From Ampelocalamus luodianensis (taxonomy: Eukaryota > Streptophyta > Magnoliopsida > Poales > Poaceae), in the NCBI GenBank assembly GCA_036346255.1, contig CM070629.1, positions 49,908,916 to 49,972,915 of the forward strand: DNA of 64,000 nt, read 5' to 3'. This document shows positions 9,853-20,060 of the stretch, piece by piece. The notes below the pieces were generated by a model. That model saw only the letters and a program-made list of their open reading frames with translations, did no database searches and was not told the origin of the DNA. The translations under genes were made by a program, and so were the position numbers. Position 1 is the stretch's first letter; every line of letters starts with the position of its first letter.

Positions 9853-10118
9853 ATAGAAAAAACCATCACAGACAGTTTTGAACAAGAACCGTCTGTGATA
9901 ATTACTATCACAGACAGTTCTTATTCAGAACCATCTATGAAAATAGACTATCACAGACGGTTCTGAACAAGAACCAGTCTGTGATAGCTTTTTCATAAAC
10001 AGTTTGAAAACCGCTTGTGATAATCGCCTGTTATCACAGACATATAATCCAAATTGTTCAGAAAACCATCTATGATAACGATTTAGAACCGTCTTTGATG
10101 ACCCTTTGTGTAGTAGTG
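9853..10118. repeat. Subterminal repeats and right terminus of CACTA element
   Basis: Direct and inverted copies of TATCACAGACAGTTCT and AGAACCGTCTGTGATA alternate with a period of about 40 bp, ending in the terminus at 10108-10118. Such arrays are the binding sites of the small transposition protein in the related En/Spm system. Confidence 0.8.
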
Positions 10119-11270
10119 ACCGGTGCTAGTGGAACCGCCGCACAAGCACAAGCTACTGAAGCAATAACCGGCAGCATTGCGCAAGAACAAGCAGACGGCG
10201 GTGCGACAACATCATTAGTGAGGTATTTCTCAATGTCCTGCCTTTATCTTCACTTGTTGATTCTATTTAGTATCATGTACTCGTATTTGTGCGATTGCAA
10301 TATAGTTTGCATATGAGTTCTCTTGCTTTTGGGTAATACTCTTTGGTCCGCGTTTGCGACTCCGCCATACCCGGACTAACACTACGAAAAATAGTGGCTC
10401 AGACCTTATAATTTTTTTACAATACACCATCTTTCATAGGAGGCGTTGATTTCCTTTGATCTAATATATGCATGGCTACGATGATGCATTACCATCTAAG
10501 AGGTAAGACGTCACTTTGATCTTCTAAAGGTTAATGTGATCTTTGCACTGGTTACTTCACATTACTTGGATAGACTCAAATGGAAATAATCAACGTACGA
10601 AAGGAAAGGGAGTCACTATACATAGTTAATACCATCTTTTCAAAAAAAACTGCATTAGCAGTTCCGGAGATTAACTTTTATGTGGGATTTCAATCATGAC
10701 GGAAATAATTGCTGCAACAACAAAAAACCTAGATTTCAAATTGTTTTCTTTGACATTAGTGACATTTCAAATTATGTTTAATATAGATCTCAGTTTATTA
10801 TTATGTTGGAAATTTTAATGAAGTTGAAATTTGATAGTTAGTTTTATATTTTTTTCTCTAATATCTTGTTATTAATTGTAATTCAAATACGATACTTTAC
10901 CTAAACCTGTTATAAAATTGTAAAGTAAGTTGTTATTTTCAAAATACGAACCATTTGAAATTTCGAATTAGTATGACATGCATATCGTAAACAAAAAAAA
11001 AATAGCTTATGTATATGTTCTTTTAAAAATATTTGAATTAATTGTTCAAATAGCCAAGTGCTCCACACAGTCGAGATTTGATCATAGAACGTTGGATGTT
11101 ACCGTGCATTTAAACAACTTTGTCACGTTATTTTGATACAATACTAGCCTAGGATGCGAATCCTGCCAACCATGTGAAATTATGCATATCTTAATCTCAG
11201 AAAACAATTATGCACATTTAATTTAAGCCGAAGCAGCGCAATTAGGCTTTCTGACCATCTGATGTAACGC
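10119..11270. other. Mostly non-coding flank; short exon-like stretch at its start
   Basis: Directly beyond the CACTA end a short open stretch (10119-10220) encodes SGTAAQAQATEAITGSIAQ and ends at a possible splice donor (GAG|GTATTT). I do not recognise it. From 10390 to 11270 the sequence is AT-rich and nothing further is seen. Confidence 0.4.
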
Positions 11271-11777
11271 TTACATGTTCCTCACGAGCGCCATCACGGC
11301 ATAGAAGAACAGCTTCCGGTTGTACTCCTCGCCAGTGCACGGCAGCAGCTTCAGCTTCCCCCCGGACGTGCCCGAGCTGTACATGGGCGTGCACGCATGC
11401 CACTTCAAGTACAACCGCCTGGTAGATATTAATAAACCACGCAAGTAGCTAGCTAGGAGGTACCTTGTGTAGACATCAGTGAAGGGCTCGGAGCAGAGCA
11501 GGCTGGAGGGCTCGCCGGAGGCAATGCGGTCCACGTACGGCTTGACGTCCTCGTAGCCGGAGACGGGGACGCGTTTCTTGAAGGCCTCGCGGAGACCGGC
11601 GGCCGCTGAGGCGTCGGCTGAGTCGAGGAAGCGGCGGAGGTACTCGGTCTGGGCGTTCCGCGCGAGGATCTCGTCGAGGAGGTCGCGCTGGAGCGCGGCG
11701 GCGTCGGTGGTGAGGCGCTCGACGAGGTCGCGGCCGGCGTGCACGTCTGCCGGGTCGAACTCCGGTAGGAACACCAT
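11271..11777 (-). pseudogene. GH3 acyl-amido synthetase, N-terminal fragment
   Basis: The reading begins at ATG 11777 and gives LTTDAAALQRDLLDEILARN, TEYLRRFL, FKKRVPVSGYEDVKPYVDRI and GEPSSLLCSEPF, then the ATP-binding motif SSGTSGGKLKLLP, and stops at 11271 after ALVRNM. GH3 enzymes conjugate auxin, jasmonate or related acids to amino acids and are about 600 residues long; this copy has about 168 and lacks the rest of the adenylation domain and the C-terminal domain. Residues 105-119 (11463-11419) look like a 45-bp GT..AG intron that happens to be in frame, very short for a plant intron. The coding GC content is far above that of the flanks. It is either a truncated gene, a pseudogene or a gene interrupted by later insertions; I see no second half in the window. 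Confidence 0.8.
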
Positions 11778-11853
11778 GGTTGATGGGGGTAGGGTGGGGC
11801 TGGGCTGGAGGCTTGTGTTGCCTCGTGCTAAGCGTGTTAAAATTCTGGCCTCC

Positions 11854-11862
11854 GTTTTATAG
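11854..11862 (-). promoter_or_regulatory. TATA box of GH3 fragment
   Basis: On minus, CTATAAAAC lies about 77 bp upstream of the GH3 ATG, separated by a C-rich leader. This suggests the 5' end is in its native setting. Confidence 0.55.
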
Positions 11863-12225
11863 TGGAGTATATCGATAACAAAGATTACAAACCTTGCCTC
11901 CGGTTACACAAGAGATTACATTAATTAAGGACGTACACACTCGATATATATAAGAGTTTTTGGCTAAAATAACATCGTTGACGTGCAAAATAACAAATCT
12001 AGCCTCTCTCACACACCAAAGATAAAAATAACATTGCAGTATCTACGCCCTAGAAGGCCGGAGCGCCTTGTCTGCACCCCGGAGGCGGATTTCCCCCGTC
12101 CATGCTCCAGGGCCCAGTCGGGGGACGGACAGGTCCTCCTCGCGCCATGTAGCCCGACGTTGCTCCTTCGTGCACAGGAGCACAGACAAACCTTCTCAGT
12201 GCGCTCTAGGCACGGACGCCTACAA
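11863..12225. other. Unannotated interval between GH3 promoter and inverted repeat
   Basis: No gene is recognised. Open frames here are short, overlap on both strands, and show no family motif. Confidence 0.4.
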
Positions 12226-12545
12226 GTTTTCTGGAGTCCTGGACATTATTGGCCTTCCTGTGCATCATAATTCCAAATTTGGCCTCCTTACCTTTGAAAT
12301 TCCCCTTTTGGCCACCTTCTCCCACCTGCTGCGCCACCCAGCTGCAGCAGCAAATGAACCGACGGACAAAAACCGAAGCTTGGCCACTTCCTACGGCCGG
12401 GCGGCGCAGCATCTTTGCTGCTGCGTCTAGGTGGCGCGGCAGGTGGGAAAAGGAGGCCAAAAGTGGAATTTCAAAGGTGAGAAGACCAAATTTAAAATTA
12501 TGATGCATAGGAGGGCCAATAGTGTACAGGGCCCAGTTTTCTGAA
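12226..12545. mobile_element. Small inverted-repeat (fold-back/MITE-like) element
   Basis: The left arm (about 12226-12345, with GGCCTTCCTGTGCATCATAA and CCTTTGAAATTCCCCTTTTGG) is the reverse complement of the right arm (about 12425-12545, with CCAAAAGTGGAATTTCAAAGG and TTATGATGCATAGGAGGGCC), with about 80 bp between. Both strands read as the same peptide (KFGLLTFEIPLLA), which is a by-product of the inverted repeat and not a gene. No clear target duplication is seen. Confidence 0.65.
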
Positions 12546-12758
12546 GCCTTTTAGTCTTTTGATGGTTAGCACTGTGCTGCGATGCAATGCGCTTTTTGGG
12601 CTAGATTGTTTGTCGCTGAAACTGACGAATGCAAGCTCAGACAATGTTGTTGTGCCTCTCATTTCCTTTTTCGCAATAGTAGTTAGGAATTCACTGCCTT
12701 GTCCAACTGCTACATTGCCAACAGTTATATTGTAAAAAAAAAAAAATCCTCACAGCAT

Positions 12759-15700
12759 TGTAACATCCCAATTTTCAGGTTTAAAAATCTTTTAACAGTT
12801 AGTAGGGAGAAAATTCACCATTTGGATTTTATTTGAATTTAATTTCAAAAGCTTAATATTGGACTTTACAATCAAAAACATTTAATGTGAATAATCCCAA
12901 CATGAACAATAGCCAAAACTATTTTATTTGGGTTCTATGTGCTCGAGATATATTTTCTAGATTTTCTAGAATTTTTCCGAGTTCATTTGCTATTTTCTAT
13001 TGCTTATTTGAATTTCTGGTATTTTCTAAAATAGAAAACATATTATTAATCTCAGATAATTCCTTGGGCCTAAACCCATTCCTATTCCTAGACCCGACCC
13101 ATTTTCCCCGCCGCCCCATTTCAGTGAAGCCAGCTCGCCGCTCAGCATCTCACTTTGACATGCGGGCCCGCATGTCGGCCTCTCTCTCTCCGAGCGCCCC
13201 GCTCGTTTTCCACCGTCCGATCAAGGATGGACGGCTAGATGCGCGTGAGGTAACCGGAGGGTCCGAATATTCCTTTGATTGTGGGCCGTTCGATCAAGAT
13301 CCAACGGACAGATCCTGAGCCAGCGGCGTGTTGGTCACACGCGCGTCGTCACCGCCACGCGTGGGTCCCACCCCGCCGTCATTGTCGCCTCCGAATTTGT
13401 TAGGGATTCGCGCGCGCGCTATCCCGTTTTGGGCGTTCATGCCTGGACTCTCCCGAGCCGCCTATATAAGGAGGGTAGCCTCGGCCTCGCATCTCAACCC
13501 TAGCCGCCTTAGCCTCGCGCCAAACCCTAGCCGCCGCAGAGCTCGAAGTCCAATCTGCGCCGCCAACTCCGGCGAGCTTTTCGCGCAACCTGTCGCGGGA
13601 CCTCGGGGTTTGCCGTCGGCATCGCAAGAACAAGGGCTACCTTGTGGTCGCTTTGGTTCCGCCGGAACATCATCGGAGGCCCGATCCGTCAAGCCCGGCT
13701 TCTTCGCGCTTCAACCTCGCCGCCACCACTCCGTCACCCCGAGCACCGTGAGCACATCGATGAGATCCCCGTCCCCTCTACCTCCGGTACCACTCGCGGC
13801 GGTGAATCGCGCCGTTCACCGACCCTTAGTTCCGGCGCGCGCTCTGGCCGCGTCCACGTCGGAGCCACCTCAGCGTCGCGTCATCGCCCATGCCTCCGTG
13901 TCGCATGCGTGGTGCCCGGTCATCGCCCACGTGTGCGCGCGGGCGCGATCCACGGTCTCGAACTCGAGGCTCGGTGAGCCAGTCTCCGTGAGCGTGTCTC
14001 GGCGTGTAGGCCCCACATGTCAGGTTTTTCTTTTATTTATCTTTTTCCGAAATCCTGAGGGCTGACGCCAGCATTGCGCAATAATCTGATTTTTCAATAG
14101 AAAAGTAATTCGGAAAATCCAGAAAATCCAAATTAGGGTTTCTTTTAGATTTCCAATCTTCCAAAGCTCATAACTTTTGCATCCTAACTCCGATTGAGCC
14201 CATTCAAATTTCTAAATTTGTCTAAATTCAAGGTTTATTTATCTGAGATTTTTATTTAATTTTTGGAGCTTGTTTTGCCTCTGTTATGTATTTGTTTTGT
14301 TTGTTTGTGTCTCGTTTGCGAGTAGACGTCGATTCGTCGGGGAATTTTGTGGAAGATGGAGCACCCCAAGATCAAGACCAGTACATAGACCTTTTCCAAG
14401 GCAAGTCATACCTTTGATCATCTTGAACCCAGTTTTTCAAATTACTTTGTGTTAAATTATTGCATTCTACTTTAATTATTTATTTAAATGCTTTGGGCAT
14501 AGTTATTATCCAAATTGTTATCACACCTTGGCCTTGTATGTCATAATTCCTTGTCACCCTAGATTGGTTGAGTTGGTAATATTATAGCACCAACGTGGGT
14601 TGGTTAGATGCGAGTACAATTGCTTAGCTATGCTACGAGTCTCACATCTCATGTAAGTTGCAAATATTAATTATGACTAAGTGACTATGGAACTTAGTGT
14701 AAAGCGTGTGCTATGTGTTGTTACTTCGTGATGGCATGTGTTGCACTAAAACCAAATGGGTGGTAAAGGATTTAGACTGAGGCAAGTGGTGAAGACTGTG
14801 TGACATGGTGGTCTATGTGATGGGAATGATGGTCTTTGTGACTTAGTTAGAATATGGAAGTCTTGCCTTGCTCAATTAAGGACTTAACTTTGTGCGCCAT
14901 TGAACTGAGCCTTCTTATGCGACCACATGCAGGTATGGGACGGGCCTAACTTAGTAAGTTATGGATTCTCGGCATTGATGTTCGGTGGATAGGTTAGGTG
15001 TGTGACAGGTGAAGGTGTAACTACTTGGTGGTTGCATCGCGGGGCGATCGTCTTCCACATCGGTGTGTGTTATACCAATTCTATGTGAGCCGGTATAGCG
15101 GTTTGTAAGCACACCGGGAATGTCAATGTTTGAGATGAAGTTTCAACTGTTTTGTTACGATTGGTGCTTGCTACACTAGTTGTATCTTGTGGGTAAAGTG
15201 TACAACCTCTGCAGAGTGTTAATTAATCTATTCGAATAGCGCGTCATGATCATGGACATGCTCGGGGATTTCACACGAGGGGTAGTTTTCATAAAATGTG
15301 GGAATGGGAGCTGTGTGACCTCAATCATATGGCTATGTGAAATAATCTGTTTAGCTGTGTGTCTTTGTGGAAACAACTGTTAAATTAATATTGTCTATTT
15401 GTTTTGAATTATGCTTTCAATCTATTATTCGTATTCAATTGCAAATGTTGCTTTTATGCAAAAGAACCACAGAAACCTTTTCTTTGGAATAAGCCTGCAT
15501 CTATGCATTGCATTTTGTGGTATGATTTGCGAGTACGGTTGTGTACTCACGCTTGTTGTAAAACTTGCGCCCAAACCTACAGAAGAGGAGGAGTCTACGC
15601 CGCTTTCGAGAGGAGTTCGTTGAAGGTTGATCGTGCGTTAAGTGCGATCGATCGGTTGCTGTGGTGAATTGGGAGATCTACGCTGGAGTTTTCCATTCAT

Positions 15701-15908
15701 TCTTTGCTTTATTCTATTGTTAGCCTGCGTGGCTTAATAAGTGTAAACTCGACCATAAGGTCAAAACCCTTATTTGTTATCCAAACTTATCGTTTACTTT
15801 ATTTATCGCTTGTGTGGATCGATATTTACATGATAACCTGTGTGCACTAGCGTGATCTGGACTAGTGCGGTATACAGAGGGTTCCGAATCGTGATGCAGG
15901 TCCCGACA
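12759..15908 (+). repeat. 5' LTR of Tekay-type Ty3 element
   Basis: It starts TGTAACATCCCA and ends GTCCCGACA, and matches 21558-24786 over its whole length. It is 3150 bp, in the range of Del/Tekay (RIRE3-like) LTRs. A TATATAAG box lies at 13463-13470. Compared with the 3' LTR it has many 1-4-bp deletions, mostly in GC-rich and short-repeat tracts. Open frames inside (for example 13328-14065) are LTR sequence and not genes. Confidence 0.9.
13463..13470 (+). promoter_or_regulatory. TATA box in 5' LTR
   Basis: TATATAAG follows a GC-rich stretch (GAGCCGCC) and is matched by TATATAAG at 22276-22283 in the other LTR, so it is probably the element promoter. Confidence 0.65.
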
Positions 15909-15912
15909 TAGG

Positions 15913-15924
15913 TGGTATCGAGCC
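15913..15924 (+). promoter_or_regulatory. Primer-binding site, initiator-Met type
   Basis: TGGTATCGAGCC starts four bases after the LTR end. It is the usual TGGTATCAGAGC complementary to tRNA-iMet with one base missing. Confidence 0.75.
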
Positions 15925-17091
15925 ATCTTGATTGTAGGTCTTGACCTTAGTTAGATTGGTGTCGTTAGAGTGTCCAAACTATTTTCTAAAGGAAAAATTA
16001 ACTTGCAAGGTTAATTAATTGCTTAACTCTCCTCATATCTCTCTTGCCTCAACTTTTGCTATAATCCTTTCTCTCCAGCTGTTTTAAAGTTTCTCTTACC
16101 TGTTCTTTGTCTTGACAGATGCCTCGTCTTGAGCTATGGTGGCGCCTTTGGAGGGTATCGCCGAGCTTTGGAAGTTGCTCCGAGTTCTTGGGGTTTTGAT
16201 CGTCGGTATGCGTCGGCAACAAGCGGGCGATGAATGGACAAAACCGTGGGTGATCTATCGCTGACGATCGCGGGAGGAGCGACAAGGCAAGCCAACCTTC
16301 GCGTCTCTGCGAGGAAGATCACTTGGTGGAAGGTATCCGAGAGTCGTCGCGCTTGGCCATCTGCGTATCGCAACATCTACGCGGGAGCTTCAGACACCGT
16401 CTTCCGTTACCACCCGTAGCCGCAACCGTGGACTTGCCAAAGACGCTACCCGTCCACGAAGGAGAGAGCAACGCTACGATCGTGCACCTCGCACGCTTGT
16501 GGCCGCCGTGCGAAGCCCCGAGAGAACCATCACGGAGTTGGATCATGTCTATGAAGCCTTGCAGAGTCAAGAGAAGGTCGCCACTCGCAAGAGATCCTCT
16601 GACCAAGTCCCAAGAAGAGGAAGACCCAGGAGGATTACGAAGAAGATCCGGAGGAAGGCCCAGTTGAGCCCGAAGAAGATGCGAGCGGAGGAGCGGCGGA
16701 GCGGTTGCACAAGAACGCTGTTCTGCTTGCACGATTCGTGGCATCGAGATCGGTTGCCAAGATGCCGCTCACTTCCGAGTCTCACACCGTCGGGAGCGTC
16801 GCGCGGTTGTGGAGGCTTTCTTGAGTAGTTCGTTTTAGTCTCGGTCTTTTCAAGCTTAGCGATTTGATTTAGTGAGTCGCCCTTTAGGCGGTAGTTTTGT
16901 GTGCTTAGGTCGTTGTTTCTCTTTGTGTGCGAGTATGAGCCGCAAAGGCCCTTAGGCATTTGTTGCAGCCATGCTAAGACCCTAATTAATAAAGGTATTT
17001 CATTTGAGTTTCTTGAGCTGTGTTTTGTTGGGTTTAACCTACCCCCTGCTTAGTTCTCAACTTATCTTGTGCTTGCTACCTTATCTAACCC
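15925..17091 (+). other. Leader between primer-binding site and gag
   Basis: About 1.2 kb without a continuous frame. The part at 16320-16830 is GC-rich and Arg/Pro-rich in several frames, with no motif I recognise. Long leaders with small ORFs occur in related elements. Confidence 0.45.
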
Positions 17092-18140
17092 ATGGAGCTT
17101 CGCCAGATGGTTCAAACTCGTCAGACTGCTGCAAGTGGTTCCGGTACCCCAGCACCGAGAAGCAATGAGCAACCAGCCGCAGGAGCAGTTCCGCCACAAG
17201 CACCTCCAATTGACTTGCAGAACTTTGGAGCTTTCATGGCAGCACAAACTCAGCTGATGAACACCATGATGACTCAAATGCAAGCTATGAACAACCAGGC
17301 CAACAACAACAACAATCAACAGTATGGAGCCCCAGCTGCTCATGGTCACCATGGACCATCCAAACTTGCAGAATTTATGAGGACTCGTCCACCAACATTT
17401 TCCGGACACGTCTCTCCAATGGAAGCAGATGATTGGCTCAGAGTTATTGAAAGAAAGCTGCTGATCACTCAGTGCAGCGACCGTGAAAAGGTTATGTATG
17501 CCACTCACCAGATGGAAGGCACCGCTGCTGAATGGTGGGAGAACTTCGCGTCGCCCATGAGGCGCCACAGATATCACCGGGAGGAATTTTACTGCGACAT
17601 TCGCCCGATATCACGTGCGAAGGCATTATCGATCCAAGAAGGATGAATTCCGCGCTCAAGCAGGAACTATGTCGATGTCGACTACCTCAACAAGTTTTCA
17701 CAGCCTAGCTCGCTATGCGGCGGAAGATGTAGCCACGGACAAGGCTCGTCGAGTAGCTTTTGAAGGACTAAACACCGGACTACAAGTCGGTTTGATCGCC
17801 CATACTTTTCACGATTTCCAAGAGTGGTCAACAAAGCCTTTGTTTTGGAGGACAAGCGCAAGGAACGGAGGATAATCAGTAAACACCGGATGGCTCGGCA
17901 AGGGAACCATCAATCACAAGAGAGCAAGAATAAGCGGCCGCAGTTCAGCGAGTTTCCACCCTGACTTCGTTGAGCACTGCACCAACTTCAACACCCGTCC
18001 GGTGCTCGTAACTTCCGCAACCCCGCACTCCGTCAACCCCAATCCGAGAAGCAATCGTGAGAACGCACAAAGGTGCATTACGCTGTCGTCGGCCAGACAT
18101 TTTGCCAACCGATGTCGCAAAGGGAACAATCACTCGATGC
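17092..18140 (+). pseudogene. Gag of Tekay-type element
   Basis: The first 185 codons are open. They hold a Gln/Asn/Met-rich N terminus (MMTQMQAMNNQANNNNNQQY), then the capsid-like gag domain with KLAEFMRTRPPTFSG, PMEADDWLRVIERKL and MYATHQMEGTAAEWWENF. A frameshift at about 17560 moves the reading to HYRSKKDEFRA, and more shifts follow. A remnant of the CCHC knuckle can be read at about 18085-18130 (RHFANRCRKGNN). The gag sequence with DDWLRVIERKL is typical of the Del/Tekay group. Gag would assemble the particle; this copy is broken. Confidence 0.85.
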
Positions 18141-18239
18141 GCTTCAACCTTGGAGCTACCCCATCAAGACGCCAGCACGAGCATCAACCGTGGAGCTTCA
18201 CAAGTTGTCGGTCAAGCCGGAGGAGTACCACAGTCCGTG

Positions 18240-18660
18240 ATCAGAGGCCGTGTCAACCACGTCACTCTGGAAGGAACCCAGGAATCACCGGATGTCGTAC
18301 TGGGTAAGTTTACGTTAACTTCGATACTGCATCGCTTTGTTTGATTACGAGCTTCGCATTCATTTGTTTACGGAATGTTTGCAACCAAGAATAAATTGGA
18401 AGTTATGCAACTTAAGCATACTCTGTTAGTCGATGCTGGAGCGAGCTAAGTACTAGAGTGGGATGTTTAGGAGCTAAGTTACTCATAGTGGAGTTGAGTT
18501 TCTAGCCAACCTAATTGTCCTAGACACCCAAACCCTAGATGTCATTCTTGGCATGGATTGGTTATCCAAGCACAAAGCCGTGCTAGATTGTGGCGAAGAG
18601 CCGTAATAATCGAGGATGCCAAAGGAAACAAGGTAGAGTTTTAGCCACCTCGGTTCGTGA
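18240..18660 (+). pseudogene. Protease region of Tekay-type element
   Basis: The reading GRVNHVTLEGTQESPDVVLG, a residual ASHSFV active-site context near 18345-18370, NKLEVMQLKHTLLVD, and finally LDVILGMDW-like sequence (about 18535-18560) follow the normal order of a Ty3 aspartic protease. Small deletions have removed the D-S-G turn itself. The ILGMDWL box just before KHKAVLDCGE is the usual C-terminal landmark. It lies between gag and RT as expected. Confidence 0.75.
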
Positions 18661-18757
18661 TGGACATTTGCTAGTAAGCAGTTTGAAGACCCTTTCCTTG
18701 GAAGAAGTACCGATGAGTCGGTGAATACCCGGATGTGTTTCGGAGGAGTTACTGTGA

Positions 18758-19417
18758 ATGCCACCTGATCGTGACATTGAGTTTGTCATCGACCTAGTGC
18801 CGAGGACAACACCAATTTCAAAGAGACCTTATCGGATGCCAGTCGATGAGTTGGTAGAGATGAAGAAGCAGATAGAAGAACTTCTTGAGAAAGGTTTCGT
18901 GAGACCTAGTTCGTCGCCATGGGGAGCGCCAGTGTTATTTGTCAAGAAGAAAGATGGAAGTATGAGGATGTGTATTGATTACCGTTCTCTCAACGAATTT
19001 ACCATCAAGAACAAGTACCCACTACCCTGGATTGATGATCTGTTTGATCAGATGAAAGGAGCGGGAGTGTTTTCAAAGATCGACCTGCGATCAGGTTACC
19101 ACCAACTAAAGATTTGTCCTAAAGATATACCAAAGACCGCTTTCTCAACACGGTATGGACATTATGAATTCTTAGTCATGTCTTTTGGTCTGACTAATGT
19201 CCCTGCCTACTTCATGAACATGATGAATAAAGTATTCATGGAATATTTGGACAAATTCATAGTTGTGTTCATTGATGATATTCTAGTATACTCCAAGTCG
19301 GAGGAAGAACACGCCGAACATTTAAGGATAATATTGGAAAAACTCAGAGCATCACCGTATGCCAAGTTCGATAAGTGTGATTTTGGAAGAAAGAAGTTGA
19401 TTTCCTTGGTCATGTGA
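18758..19417 (+). pseudogene. Reverse transcriptase of Tekay-type element
   Basis: There are 219 open residues. RDIEFVIDLVPRTTPISKR and PYRMPVDELVEMKKQ give the entry, then KKDGSMRMCIDYRSLNEFT, FSKIDLRSGYHQLKI and EFLVMSFGLTNVPAYFMNM. The catalytic box is VVFIDDILVYSKSEEEH at about 19258-19308, with both Asp residues kept. The frame breaks at about 19385, where YAKFDKCDFGRKKLISLVM has lost bases relative to the family pattern. The IDLRSGYHQL and FIDDILVYSK boxes fit chromoviruses such as Del/Tekay. Confidence 0.92.
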
Positions 19418-20060
19418 TGACAAATAGAGGAGTAGCAATTGACCCTGTAAAGGTAAAGCGATGTTACATTGGGAGCAGCCCAAAATCGAACTCGATTCAC
19501 GATTTCTTGGGAATGGCGAGTTATTACCGCCGTTTCATCGAAGGATTCTCATCAATTGCTAAGCCCTACGCAATTGTTGAAGAAGGAGAAAAAGTTCACT
19601 TGGACTCGGCTGTGAAGAAAGTTTTCAAGAAGCAAGAAGCGTTTGACTTCACCCGATGTTGATTCTCGGATATTCGAAAGGATTTCGATATCTCTTGTGA
19701 TGCTTCGCGTCAAGGATTAGGATGCGTCCCGATGCAAGAAGGAAGAGCTGCCGCTATGCGTCAAGACGCTTGAGACCTCACGAGGAGAATTACCCTACTC
19801 ATGATGCGGAATTAGCCGTAGTGCATGCTTTAAAGATTTAGGCGTCATTACCTCATCGGTGTCGCCGAAGTCTACACAGATCATAAGAGTCTAAAGTACA
19901 TCTTCACCCGATCGATCCTGAACATGAGGCGTAGAAGATGGCTAGAATTGATCAAGGATTATAATCTCTAATCCACTACCATCCCGGAAAAGCCAACGTA
20001 GTTCTGCGCACGCTCTAAGTCGTAAGAGTTCTTGCAATGCTTTGGAAGTAAAGGAAAGTT
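19418..20060 (+). pseudogene. RT connection and RNase H of Tekay-type element
   Basis: TNRGVAIDPVKV, DFLGMASYYRRFIEGFSSIA and VFKKQEAF (19414-19662) are the connection domain. After a frameshift, DFDISCDASRQGLGCVPMQ (about 19684-19740) is the start of RNase H, with the first catalytic Asp in DAS. EENYPTHDAELAVVHALK-like sequence follows with small losses, then HRSLKYIF. Many 1-3-bp deletions prevent a continuous product. Confidence 0.8.

Larger units (their letters stand above)
8854..10118. mobile_element. CACTA element, right end, with captured gene fragment
   Basis: The sequence ends in GTGTAGTAGTG at 10118, the inverse of the CACTACTACAC terminus. Before it, from 9853, come six or more alternating copies of ATCACAGACGGTTC-like subterminal repeats. 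On the left, GAACTGTCTGTGATTA (8870-8885) is another subterminal motif, directly against the inverted LTR that ends at 8853. The left terminus is not in view, so the Tat element or a later rearrangement cut this copy. There is no transposase inside; the cargo is a CDC6-like fragment. Target duplications of CACTA elements are 3 bp; here the flank is ACC and its partner is missing. Confidence 0.8.

Noticed and set aside
10387..10400. CACTACGAAAAATAGTGG as a possible CACTA terminus
   Set aside because: No subterminal repeats follow and no partner end was found; it is a short local palindrome.
12068..12508. Overlapping open frames on both strands with the same peptide
   Set aside because: They arise from an inverted repeat and are not two homologous genes.
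13328..14065. 245-codon frame inside the Tekay 5' LTR
   Set aside because: It lies wholly in LTR sequence, the 3' LTR copy does not keep the frame, and there is no recognisable domain.
16319..16959. Frames of 110-140 codons in the Tekay leader
   Set aside because: They overlap on both strands, lack known motifs and are in the 5' leader between PBS and gag; kept only as leader.
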